From the NCBI GenBank assembly GCA_964605095.1, contig CAZSBS010000149.1, positions 1 to 12,275 of the forward strand: a stretch of 12,275 nt of DNA, given 5' to 3'. Shown here in pieces: positions 1 to 5,968 of this stretch; the first letter of the stretch is position 1, and each line of letters starts with the position of its first letter. The position numbers and the translations under genes are program-made. A model generated the notes under the pieces. That model searched no databases. It had not been told where the DNA came from and saw only the letters and a program-made list of their open reading frames with translations. The stretch is from JAUWQU01 sp964605095 (lineage in GTDB: Bacteria; Planctomycetota; Phycisphaerae; SM23-33).

Positions 1-394
1 GCCAGCTCTCGCCGCCGCGTGAAGCTCAGCTTCTGAGGGAGGCGTCCTTACGGCGATTGTCCGTGATGTAAGTCATTATTTTGATTTCTCGCCGATGTGG
101 TTTTCGGACCAAACCGACAGTCCCTCAAGGGGGATGGGTACGATGGTGCCGCGATGGGTTTTGGTGTGCCGGCCGAGCGTGCAAGAGGGTGTTTCGATAG
201 CGCCGCGAGGTGTTTTGGTGTGCCGGCCGAGCGCGCAAGAGGGTGTTCCGATAGCGCCGCGAGGTGTTTTGGCGTGCCGGCCGAGCGCGCACGATGGTGT
301 TTCGATAGCGCCAAGTGGTGTTTTGGAGGGGGTTTGGAACTGTTTCGGAGTGTTTTGGAGCGGATTTGGCGCGGGTTTGGAGTCTTGGGCGATT
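1..394. other. Intergenic region downstream of lgt
   Basis: I see no recognisable gene here. Reading frames are open on both strands across the middle, but this follows from a 54-nt tandem repeat whose period is a multiple of three. A small hairpin, GAAGC-TCA-GCTTC, lies at 21-33. Positions 313-394 are G/T-rich sequence with repeated GGTTTGG/GTTTTGG motifs that look like decayed repeat. Any gene left of this lies outside the window. Confidence 0.6.
151..312. repeat. 54-nt tandem repeat, three copies
   Basis: Three consecutive 54-nt units at 151-204, 205-258 and 259-312 share the core TGCCGGCCGAGCG, which recurs at exact 54-nt spacing (GGCCG at 171, 225 and 279), and each ends in CGATAGCGCC. 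Copies differ by a few substitutions. A partial unit precedes the first (ACGATGGTGCC, 140-150) and a decayed one follows from 313. Because 54 = 18 codons, the array gives 18-residue periodic peptides on both strands. Neither peptide resembles a known family, and no convincing ribosome binding site or start was seen. It is best called a minisatellite. Confidence 0.85.
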
Positions 395-1294
395 TCAATG
401 GTTGCGTTTGCGATGGCGTGATCGCGCCCGGGTCGGTTTGGCGGGTGCGGGTGCGGCCTGTACGGGCGTAACCGGCAGCGGCGCGGCTGGGCCGTCGGGG
501 CGAGTTGGAACCGGGCGAGCGACGCACCAGACCAGCAGCACCGCGCCGATGAGCATCGGGATGATCGAGAGCCACTGGCCCATCGTCAGGACCCACGATT
601 GATCCAGCGTCTGAAATTCCTTGAAGAACTCCACGCAGAACCGCCCGGTGAAGTACATCAGCAGAAACAGCCCGACGAGCAGGCCTCGTGGGCGTTTCTC
701 TCGTCCGGCCCAGCGGTCGGCCAGGACGATCACCAGCAGCACAAACAGGCCCATCGCGAACTCGTAGAGTTGGGACGGGTGGCGCGCGAAGGCGCCATGG
801 TCACTGTATCGCATGAACTTCACGGCCCACGGTGCGTCGGTGGCCCGGCCGACGATTTCGGAGTTCAGGAAGTTGCCAAATCGGATGCCGGCTGCGCCGA
901 CGGCGGCTGAGGGGCTGAATCGGTCCATCAGTTCCAGCAGCGGCAGCTTGTGCCAGCGCGAGTACAGCACCAGGGCGATGACCAGCCCGATAGTCGCCCC
1001 ATGACTGGCCAGGCCGCCTTGCCAGAAGTAGAGGATCTCGATGGGGTTGCTGAGGTAGCGAGCAGGCTCGTAGAAGAGGCAGTGGCCCAGGCGGGCGCCC
1101 ACGATTGTCGCCACGGCGCCCCAGGTAATGAAGCCCTCGATGATCTCCCTCGAGTACCCGCCGCGGCGCATCTGCCATCGCCAGAAGAGGTACGCCGTGA
1201 CCAGCGTGCAGACGAAAACGACACCGTAATAACGAATCGTGATCGGACCCAGATGAATGAGCACGGGGTCGAGATTCCAGACGAAACCGAGCAT
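395..1294 (-). CDS. lgt: Prolipoprotein diacylglyceryl transferase
   Basis: Lgt is an inner-membrane enzyme that moves diacylglycerol from phosphatidylglycerol to the lipobox cysteine of prolipoproteins, the first step of lipoprotein maturation. The 299-residue product is hydrophobic with several membrane spans. It shows the family motifs GGLASHG (93-99), IRFGNFLNSEIVGR (137-150, with R138 where the essential E. coli Arg143 lies) and GRFCVEFFKE (217-226). The ATG at 1294 was chosen over one 13 codons upstream because the protein then begins MLGFVWNLDP like other Lgt proteins, and AGGAAAGG precedes it at ribosome-binding distance. After about residue 260 the protein adds a Pro/Ala-rich tail ending in a basic stretch (TRARSRHRKRNH), longer than in typical Lgt. 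The gene is monocistronic here; the nearby pgsA and pgpA make its phosphatidylglycerol substrate. Confidence 0.95.
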   Translation of the reverse strand: MLGFVWNLDPVLIHLGPITIRYYGVVFVCTLVTAYLFWRWQMRRGGYSREIIEGFITWGAVATIVGARLGHCLFYEPARYLSNPIEILYFWQGGLASHGATIGLVIALVLYSRWHKLPLLELMDRFSPSAAVGAAGIRFGNFLNSEIVGRATDAPWAVKFMRYSDHGAFARHPSQLYEFAMGLFVLLVIVLADRWAGREKRPRGLLVGLFLLMYFTGRFCVEFFKEFQTLDQSWVLTMGQWLSIIPMLIGAVLLVWCVARPVPTRPDGPAAPLPVTPVQAAPAPAKPTRARSRHRKRNH

Positions 1295-1336
1295 GAAAGC
1301 CTTTCCTGCCTCCCCGCCGAGCGGGGCAAACAAGGG

Positions 1337-1364
1337 ATACTAACAACCTGCCCGCCAAGGGCAA
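1337..1364 (-). promoter_or_regulatory. Possible lgt promoter
   Basis: Reading the minus strand, TTGCCC (1364-1359) and TAGTAT (1342-1337) are separated by 16 nt, four of six matches each to the -35 and -10 consensus. A 6-bp hairpin, CCCCGC-CGA-GCGGGG (1312-1326), would lie at the start of the lgt leader. Weak prediction from sequence only. Confidence 0.3.
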
Positions 1365-1374
1365 ACATGTTTCT

Positions 1375-1408
1375 GACGGCCTGTTTCCGACGGCCTGTTT
1401 CCGACGGC
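1375..1408. repeat. 14-nt tandem repeat, about 2.5 copies
   Basis: GACGGCCTGTTTCC is repeated with exact 14-nt spacing (starting at 1375, 1389 and 1403, the last partial) in the divergent region between lgt and the ACT-domain gene. It lies upstream of the possible lgt promoter. A binding-site array or a simple replication-slippage repeat are both possible. Confidence 0.7.
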
Positions 1409-1521
1409 CCTGGTGAGCCTCGCAGTTCGGCCGCAATATCCGGGCACTTTCTTGTGGGGAGAATGAAGAGCGGCGCTAGACTTCATGTGAGACCTTCTTT
1501 TCGGAACAGAAAGGCAGGACC

Positions 1522-1944
1522 ATGGAACGGATAGTGGAACGCGTGGACGTGTGGGCGGCGGGGATCAAGGACAAGCCTGGCGCGTTGGCAGGCAAGCTGT
1601 CGGCCCTGGCGGAGGCTGGGGCGGACCTGGACTTCATCATCTCGCGGCGCTGCGCGGACAAGCCGGGCGAGGGCGTGGTGTTCGTCTCTCCGCTGCGCGG
1701 CGATGAGGAAATCCAGGCTGCGGGCGCGGTCGGCTTCGCCGCGGCCAACAGTCTGCATACGGTCCGCGTCGAGGGCGAGAACCGTCCCGGCGGCGGCGCC
1801 AAGCTGCTTGACAAGCTCACCAAGGCGGGGCTGAACATGCGCGGTTTTTCCGCCGCGGCCATCGGCAAGCGATACATCGCCCACATTGCCGTGGACACGG
1901 CCGAGGACGCCGCCAAGGCCATGAAGCTCCTGGCCGGCGACTAA
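1522..1944 (+). CDS. Small tandem ACT-domain protein
   Basis: This 140-residue protein appears to be two ACT domains in series with no catalytic domain. ACT domains are beta-alpha-beta-beta-alpha-beta folds that usually bind amino acids and transmit allosteric signals. The first, about residues 6-68, contains the ligand-loop-like DKPGALA (17-23); the second, about 78-138, contains NRPGGGA (87-93) at the equivalent place. The ATG at 1522 is preceded by AAGGCAGGA (1511-1519). It is divergent from lgt and converges on hicA, with only 26 nt between the stops, so it is probably transcribed alone. There is no biosynthetic neighbour to suggest a ligand. The domain call is by pattern; the physiological role is unknown. 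Confidence 0.85.
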   Translation: MERIVERVDVWAAGIKDKPGALAGKLSALAEAGADLDFIISRRCADKPGEGVVFVSPLRGDEEIQAAGAVGFAAANSLHTVRVEGENRPGGGAKLLDKLTKAGLNMRGFSAAAIGKRYIAHIAVDTAEDAAKAMKLLAGD

Positions 1945-1970
1945 GCGCACGGCCGGTGGTCTCAAGGCGC

Positions 1971-2195
1971 CTAGCGGCCCTTGAACGCCTGGACGAACTC
2001 CTCCGGTGTGACTCCGGCCTGCCGCAAGGCGCTGCGAAGCGTGCCGATGGCAAGTTCCTTGTGCAGGGGCAGGGCACAACCGGTGTCGCCTCGGCGCAGG
2101 ACAACATGACTTCCCCGCCGCCGAACTTGACGGAACCCCAACCGCTCTAATATGCCAACCGCCTGCTTGCCGGAAATCCGGGGCAGCTTAGGCAT
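1971..2195 (-). CDS. hicA: HicA-family mRNA interferase toxin
   Basis: HicA is a small double-stranded-RNA-binding-fold toxin that cleaves mRNA and tmRNA and is held inactive by HicB. The 74-residue protein has the usual length and layout: an N-terminal helix region (ISGKQAVGILERLGF), then GSHVVLRR with the expected catalytic histidine at residue 30, and a C-terminal segment TLRSALRQAGVTPEEF typical of the YcfA/HicA family. The gene overlaps the 3' end of hicB by 8 nt, so the antitoxin is translated first and the toxin is probably translationally coupled. Nothing suggests inactivation. The gene ends 26 nt from the convergent ACT-domain gene. Confidence 0.9.
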   Translation of the reverse strand: MPKLPRISGKQAVGILERLGFRQVRRRGSHVVLRRGDTGCALPLHKELAIGTLRSALRQAGVTPEEFVQAFKGR

Positions 2196-2397
2196 GCATA
2201 GCCACCTCGAAGGTAGTCACCAGCGGTCGGCCGGTATCCTCCGTGGGGAACTCCTCCAGATATAGCTCCGTGGCTTCACGAAGATTGTGCAGGGCCTCCT
2301 CGATGGTCTTGCCTTGGCTGACGGTGCCGACCTCGGGGCAGTCAGCAACAAACAGATTACCTTCCTTGTGAAGCACTGCGGTCAGCGTTCGGTTCAT
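2188..2397 (-). CDS. hicB: HicB-family antitoxin, short form
   Basis: HicB neutralises HicA with a partial RNase H-like fold. The 69 residues contain the characteristic sequence (LFVADCPEVGTVSQGKTIEEALHNLREATELYLEE). The protein ends soon after this domain, so there is no room for the C-terminal helix-turn-helix or ribbon-helix-helix module that many HicB proteins use for autorepression. Short, DNA-binding-domain-free HicB proteins are common as a class. The start at 2397 has a good Shine-Dalgarno sequence, GAGG (2410-2407), 9 nt upstream. It is the first gene of a hicB-hicA operon with its own predicted promoter, lying between pgpA and the ACT-domain gene. Confidence 0.88.
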   Translation of the reverse strand: MNRTLTAVLHKEGNLFVADCPEVGTVSQGKTIEEALHNLREATELYLEEFPTEDTGRPLVTTFEVAMHA

Positions 2398-2416
2398 GCT
2401 CTTTTACCTCGATACC

Positions 2417-2445
2417 AGTATACCCCATCTGCGGCCTATCGGCAA
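2417..2445 (-). promoter_or_regulatory. Predicted hicBA promoter
   Basis: On the minus strand, TTGCCG (2445-2440) and TATACT (2422-2417) are separated by 17 nt, followed by GAGG and the hicB start. The -10 region overlaps two near-direct repeats, GGTATAC and GGTATC, which could be an operator. A hairpin GCGGCC/GGCCGC (2431-2436 with 2447-2452) overlaps the same region and could stop readthrough from pgpA, but it has no U-run. Confidence 0.5.
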
Positions 2446-2485
2446 TGGCCGCGAGGCGGTCAACTCACTTCCAGGCCGCCGCCTG

Positions 2486-3055
2486 TCAGATCGGGGCGAG
2501 AATCGAGCGGAGGATTAATTGCAGGACGAGATTGGCGTAGAGGCCGGCCAGGAGGTCGTCGGCGACGATGCCCCAGCCGCCGGGCAGTTTCTCCAATCGG
2601 CGAATCGGCTCGGGCTTGAGAATATCAAAGAAGCGGAATGCCACGAATCCCCACAAGGCCGGGATAATCCAGCCCCATGGACCGGCCCCCAGCGGCAGCC
2701 AGCAGAGGGTGATCGCCTGGCCGGCCCATTCGTCTATGGTGACCTGGCCGGGATCCTTCTTGCCGAAGTCCGCCTCCGCCTTGCCGCCGAGGATGCCGCA
2801 GAGCAGCGTCGCCGCCGCGGCCAGGATGAGCATCGTGCCGGTCACGCACACTTGCCGCCCGCCCGTGGCGAATGCCACCGCCAGGAACACCAGGCATGCC
2901 CCGGCCGATCCCCATGTGCCGGGGGCGATGGGCAGATAACCCGTGCCCAGGCCGGTCAGCAGGAGCGTTCGCACGGGGCAGCCGCATTTGCACGCGGGCA
3001 CCTGGGGCGGGAGTGGATTGGCCGCCGGTTTGTCATCCGGGCGTTCTTCGGGCAT
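2486..3055 (-). CDS. pgpA: Phosphatidylglycerophosphatase A
   Basis: PgpA is a membrane phosphatase that turns phosphatidylglycerophosphate into phosphatidylglycerol. The 189-residue product shows the family blocks GTGYLPIAPGTWGS (37-50), the acidic motif DPGQVTIDEWAGQ (101-113) and DILKPEPIRRLEKLPGGWGIVADDLLAGLYAN (144-175, with the conserved Asp pair), separated by hydrophobic spans. The ATG at 3055 was chosen because it starts one base after the pgsA stop (TGA-C-ATG), matching the rimO-pgsA junction; an in-frame ATG at 3079 would overlap pgsA by 23 nt. The N-terminus adds about 25 residues containing a CKCGC cluster (22-26) not usual in PgpA. It is the last gene of rimO-pgsA-pgpA and acts directly after PgsA. 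Confidence 0.93.
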   Translation of the reverse strand: MPEERPDDKPAANPLPPQVPACKCGCPVRTLLLTGLGTGYLPIAPGTWGSAGACLVFLAVAFATGGRQVCVTGTMLILAAAATLLCGILGGKAEADFGKKDPGQVTIDEWAGQAITLCWLPLGAGPWGWIIPALWGFVAFRFFDILKPEPIRRLEKLPGGWGIVADDLLAGLYANLVLQLILRSILAPI

Positions 3056-3056
3056 G

Positions 3057-3713
3057 TCATTTCTCGCTGGACAGGCCAAGCAGCTTGCGGGCCTTGCCCA
3101 CGTAAACCAGGCCGCTGAGGACCGTTACGATCATCGCCGCCCACACCAGGGCGGCTTTGGCGTATATCAGGGAAACACAATCGGGGAAGTTGCCAAGTTG
3201 GAACAGGACCAGGCAGATGGCGACGGACTGGACGGCCATCTTGATCTTCCCGGCCGAGTTAGCGGGGAACTTGATGCCCTGGCTCTCGCTGTAACCCCGC
3301 ACGGCCGAGACCACGAACTCGCGGGCCAGGATGGTCACCACCATCCACGCCTGTACGCTGGAGAGCATGTGGCCGGTCAGCCAGGGCGCCAGGGCGGCGT
3401 CGGGTACGTTTTGGCTTTGGCCGCCCTGGAAGGCGAAGTTCGAGCCGGTAAGCATGACGAACGCCCCGACGACCAGGACCTTGTCGACGAACGGGTCGAC
3501 GATCCGCCCGAACGCACTGGTGAGGTTCCATCGGCGGGCGATCCACCCGTCGAGCACGTCGGTGATCCCGGCCACGATGTACACACCCAGCGCGATGTTC
3601 AGCAGCAGTTGCGTGCCGGCCGCGCCGTAATCGTATTGGCCCAGCAGCACGAAGAACCCGCCGGCCAGGCCGATACGGGCGACAGTCAGTTGGTTGGGGA
3701 TGGTCCACTTCAT
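3057..3713 (-). CDS. pgsA: CDP-diacylglycerol-glycerol-3-phosphate 3-phosphatidyltransferase
   Basis: PgsA joins CDP-diacylglycerol and glycerol 3-phosphate to make phosphatidylglycerophosphate at the membrane. The 218-residue protein has the complete CDP-alcohol phosphatidyltransferase signature D-x2-DG-x2-AR-x8-G-x3-D-x3-D, at D52, D55-G56, A59-R60, G69, D73 and D77, within a multi-span membrane protein. The start MKWTIPNQLTVARIG is typical of PgsA. The ATG follows the rimO stop by one base (TAA-C-ATG) and has no evident ribosome binding site, so translational coupling is likely. A related CDP-alcohol transferase such as cardiolipin synthase is possible from the motif alone, but adjacency to pgpA and the N-terminal sequence favour PgsA. 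Confidence 0.94.
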   Translation of the reverse strand: MKWTIPNQLTVARIGLAGGFFVLLGQYDYGAAGTQLLLNIALGVYIVAGITDVLDGWIARRWNLTSAFGRIVDPFVDKVLVVGAFVMLTGSNFAFQGGQSQNVPDAALAPWLTGHMLSSVQAWMVVTILAREFVVSAVRGYSESQGIKFPANSAGKIKMAVQSVAICLVLFQLGNFPDCVSLIYAKAALVWAAMIVTVLSGLVYVGKARKLLGLSSEK

Positions 3714-3714
3714 G

Positions 3715-5067
3715 TTATTGTGACACCACGAGATCGTATCCGTCAGCCTCGACTATGGTGGCGTCGACGAACCGCCCCGGCTTGGCCGACGATGTAAGTA
3801 TACACACGCTGTCGATGTCCGGCGCCTGTCCATAGTAGCGGCCTATGCTGGCTCCGCCGGGTTCCTTGCCGTCCACCAGCACCCGCAGGCGCTTGCCCAC
3901 GTGGGTCTCGTTGGCGGCAAAGACGATGTCCTGCTGGGTGAGCATGAGTTTCTGGCGGCGCCGCTCGGCCGTGGCGCGGCTGGGGCGGTCGGGCAGCTTG
4001 GCCGCGGGCGTGCCGGGCTCCGGGTAGTACGGAAACACGCCGACGGCCTCGAAGTCGAAGTCGCGCACGAACGACAGAAGCTCCTCGAAATTGCCGCGTG
4101 TCTCGCCCGGGAAGCCCGTGATGAACGTCGTCCGCAGCACGAGCCCCTCGATGCGCTGGCGGAGCTTGACCAGCAGCCGCTCGATGTGCTTTCGCGTTAC
4201 GTGCCGGCCCATGCGCTTGAGCACGCCGTCGGCGATGTGCTGGAGCGGCATGTCCACGTACGGCACGACGTGCTCGCACGAGGCGATTGCGTCGATGAGG
4301 TCATCGTCGAAGCCCATCGGGTAGGCGTACAGCAGCCGGATCCACTCGACGCCGCCGAGCTTGTCGAGCTTTCGCAGCAGTTTGGCCAGCGTGTCGGCGC
4401 CGCCGAGATCCCGGCCGTAGTTTGTGGTGTCCTGCGCGATGACGTTCAGTTCGACGGCCCCGCTGGCCAGCAGTTCGCGGGCCTCGGCCAGGACCGTGGC
4501 GGGGCGCTTGGAGCGGAAGTCGCCGCGGATGGATGGGATCGTGCAGAACGTGCAGCGCCGCGAGCAGCCCTCGGCGATCCGCAGGTAGGCGGTGTGCGTG
4601 GGGGTCAGGCGGAACCGCCCAGCATCGCTGACGGGTTTGGCGGGGCTTGCGGAGATGCGCGAGACGCGCTGCTCGCCCAGCACGGATGAGAGGATCGAGT
4701 CGCGGTCGTTGACGCCAATGATGGCGTCGATGCCGGCCGCGCGGTCGAACAGGCCCTCGCCCAGGCGGTTGACGAGGCACCCGGCGACGACGATTCGCTT
4801 TATCTTGCCGGCAGCCTTGAGGCGGCGCGCCTCGGTGATGACCTCGAGCGATTCCGCCACGGCCGGGGCGATAAAGCCGCACGTGTTGATGATGACAACG
4901 TCGGCGGCGTCCATCGGCGCCCCGACGACGCAGCCACCCTCGGCCAGGTGCGCAAGGAGCTTCTCGCTGTCGACGAGGTTCTTCGGACAGCCCAGCGAGA
5001 CTATCGCGACTTTCGGGGTGACTTTCGGTGCAACTTTCGACGGCTTGTTTTTTGCCATTTTGGCCAT
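3715..5067 (-). CDS. rimO: Ribosomal protein S12 methylthiotransferase RimO
   Basis: RimO is a radical-SAM enzyme with two iron-sulfur clusters that adds a methylthio group to a conserved aspartate of ribosomal protein S12. In the 450-residue product the N-terminal domain has cysteines C27 (SLGCPKN), C63 (NTCGF) and C97 (VAGCLVN). The radical-SAM motif CSRRCTFC gives C168, C172 and C175, and a C-terminal TRAM-like domain covers about 385-450. The motifs and PYYPEPGTPA favour RimO over MiaB. The frame stays open 63 codons upstream, but that stretch is unlike RimO. The ATG at 5067 gives the usual length; another at 5058 is possible. No Shine-Dalgarno precedes either, and a predicted promoter ends just before 5067. 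It is the first gene of the rimO-pgsA-pgpA operon. Confidence 0.95.
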   Translation of the reverse strand: MAKMAKNKPSKVAPKVTPKVAIVSLGCPKNLVDSEKLLAHLAEGGCVVGAPMDAADVVIINTCGFIAPAVAESLEVITEARRLKAAGKIKRIVVAGCLVNRLGEGLFDRAAGIDAIIGVNDRDSILSSVLGEQRVSRISASPAKPVSDAGRFRLTPTHTAYLRIAEGCSRRCTFCTIPSIRGDFRSKRPATVLAEARELLASGAVELNVIAQDTTNYGRDLGGADTLAKLLRKLDKLGGVEWIRLLYAYPMGFDDDLIDAIASCEHVVPYVDMPLQHIADGVLKRMGRHVTRKHIERLLVKLRQRIEGLVLRTTFITGFPGETRGNFEELLSFVRDFDFEAVGVFPYYPEPGTPAAKLPDRPSRATAERRRQKLMLTQQDIVFAANETHVGKRLRVLVDGKEPGGASIGRYYGQAPDIDSVCILTSSAKPGRFVDATIVEADGYDLVVSQ

Positions 5068-5073
5068 GGATGA

Positions 5074-5101
5074 ATCATACGCTTTGCAGCGGGCGCGACA
5101 A
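5074..5101 (-). promoter_or_regulatory. Predicted rimO-pgsA-pgpA promoter
   Basis: On the minus strand TTGTCG (5101-5096) is followed after 16 nt by TATGAT (5079-5074), a five-of-six -10 match. Normal spacing would start transcription at about 5067, the first base of the rimO ATG, so the mRNA would be leaderless or nearly so. This fits the lack of a ribosome binding site. Confidence 0.45.
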
Positions 5102-5294
5102 AGGCAAAAGCGTGGCAACGGTTGCCGAGAACAGGGGGGCGCAAGCCTTTTGCCGCCGGCAACTGGCTCCGGCCCAAGTTCCGAACTGATTCCCAGGCTT
5201 GACGCCATGACCCGCCGTGGTAAGGTTGCCTCCAGTCGGAGTACCCCAGATGACAAGCGAATGATCCGTTCTCAGGCCCGAGGGGCCGGAAGTT

Positions 5295-5361
5295 TTTAGC
5301 CGGGGGCGTGAGCCCCCGGAACGGGAGCACAAAACAACCAGAGCCCCGAAGGGGCGACAGA
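5295..5361. repeat. Left palindrome cluster of the RAYT element
   Basis: Hairpin B has an 8-bp stem, CCGGGGGC (5300-5307) with GCCCCCGG (5312-5319), and a GTGA loop. Hairpin A has a 5-bp stem, GCCCC (5343-5347) with GGGGC (5351-5355), and a GAA loop. Both recur inverted and identical on the right side. A weaker A-like hairpin, GGCCC-GAG-GGGCC, lies outside at 5275-5287. Confidence 0.9.
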
Positions 5362-5374
5362 CGGAGAGCGCAGA

Positions 5375-5815
5375 ATGTCCTACACTTGCCTGTAATACCA
5401 CATTGTCTTCTCGACGAAGGAGCGGTCCCGCTTTCTTGACGACGACATCATGCCACGGCTGGTCAACTACATTGGCGGAATCATTCATGGCCTCGGCGGG
5501 ACGCTGCTTGGCGGCAACGGGCCGGAGGATCACATCCATCTGGCCGCGATCCTGCCGCCCACGCGCACGATTGCCGATGTGCTCCGAGACGTCAAGTCGA
5601 ACAGTTCGGGCTGGACTCGGGAAGAGTTCCCGGCTCTGAGCGGCTTTGGGTGACAGGATGGATATTCGGCTTTCAGCGTCTCGCAGTCGGTGATGCCCAA
5701 AGTTGTGGAGTACATACGGCAGCAGAAGCAGCATCACAAGAAGATGACTTTTGAAGAAGAGCTTGGCCGACTTCTTAAACAGCACGGCATAGACTTTGAC
5801 CCGCGATATCTCTGA
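5375..5815 (+). pseudogene. RAYT / IS200-like Y1 transposase, two in-frame stops
   Basis: The frame from ATG 5375 to TGA 5813-5815 is co-linear with small Y1/IS200-like REP-associated transposases: YHIVFSTKERSRFL near the start, GPEDHIHLAAILPP carrying the HxH metal-binding motif, a DVLRDVKSNSSGW segment, QDGYSAFSVS and a C-terminal QQKQHHKKMTFEEELGRLLKQHGIDFDPRYL. TAA at 5393-5395 interrupts codon 7 and TGA at 5651-5653 sits where the family usually has Trp (FGWQDGY). There is no frameshift or indel. The metal-binding His residues and most of the protein are preserved, so inactivation looks recent. An ATG at 5450 could restart translation but would lose the N-terminal strand. Stop-codon readthrough is unlikely, since other genes here end in TAA, TGA and TAG. 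Confidence 0.85.
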
Positions 5816-5826
5816 GCATGGCCGTT

Positions 5827-5891
5827 TCTGTCGCCCCTTCGGGGCTCTGTTTTAATGAGACGCCAACCGGGGGCTCACGCCCCCGGCTAAA
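5827..5891. repeat. Right palindrome cluster of the RAYT element
   Basis: Inverted exact copies of left hairpin A (5827-5849) and left hairpin B (5867-5891), separated by 17 nt against 19 nt on the left. A second A-like copy, CCCC-TTC-GGGG (5900-5910), follows and matches 14 of 15 bases of hairpin A. The cluster lies just past the end of the mcsAB operon, so it could also help end that transcript. Confidence 0.9.
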
Positions 5892-5947
5892 TGCTGACAC
5901 CCCTTCGGGGCTCAAGAGCGGGGCTTGTCTAGGGTGCGTCGGTTCAG

Positions 5948-5968
5948 CAAGGCTTGTGCGGGGCCTTG
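5948..5968 (-). terminator. Hairpin directly after the isomerase stop
   Basis: A 6-bp stem, CAAGGC (5948-5953) with GCCTTG (5963-5968), begins at the base after the minus-strand stop of the isomerase gene. There is no U-run after it, so it may stabilise or weakly terminate the mcsAB transcript rather than be a classical terminator. Confidence 0.3.

Larger units (their letters stand above)
5068..5374. other. Intergenic region upstream of rimO
   Basis: This 307-nt gap holds the predicted rimO promoter at its left and the left palindrome cluster of the RAYT element at its right (from about 5275). Between about 5102 and 5270 I recognise no gene, only open frames without family resemblance on either strand. 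Confidence 0.6.
5295..5891 (+). mobile_element. RAYT/REP-like element with dead transposase
   Basis: The element is bounded by 25-nt perfect inverted copies (5295-5319 and 5867-5891), each an 8-bp hairpin. Inside these lies a second inverted pair of 23 nt (5339-5361 and 5827-5849), also hairpins. Between them is a transposase-like gene with two stops. Degenerate outer hairpins at 5275-5287 and 5900-5910 extend the symmetry. This is the expected organisation of a RAYT (REP-associated tyrosine transposase) flanked by its palindromes. No target-site duplication was seen, as expected for Y1-type transposition. Confidence 0.75.

Noticed and set aside
151..312. CRISPR array
   Set aside because: Units are directly adjacent with no unique spacers between them, so it is a plain tandem repeat.
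48..596. 182-codon minus-strand open frame with ARSAGTPKHLAAL repeats
   Set aside because: It is produced by the 54-nt tandem repeat and overlaps the 3' end of lgt in another frame; no start signal or family resemblance.
2943..3797. 284-codon plus-strand open frame opposite pgsA
   Set aside because: It is antisense to pgsA with its intact CDP-alcohol transferase signature, and it has no family resemblance.
5075..5785. 236-codon minus-strand open frame across the RAYT element
   Set aside because: It is antisense to the clearly homologous transposase frame and runs through the palindromes; composition reflects the GC-rich repeats.
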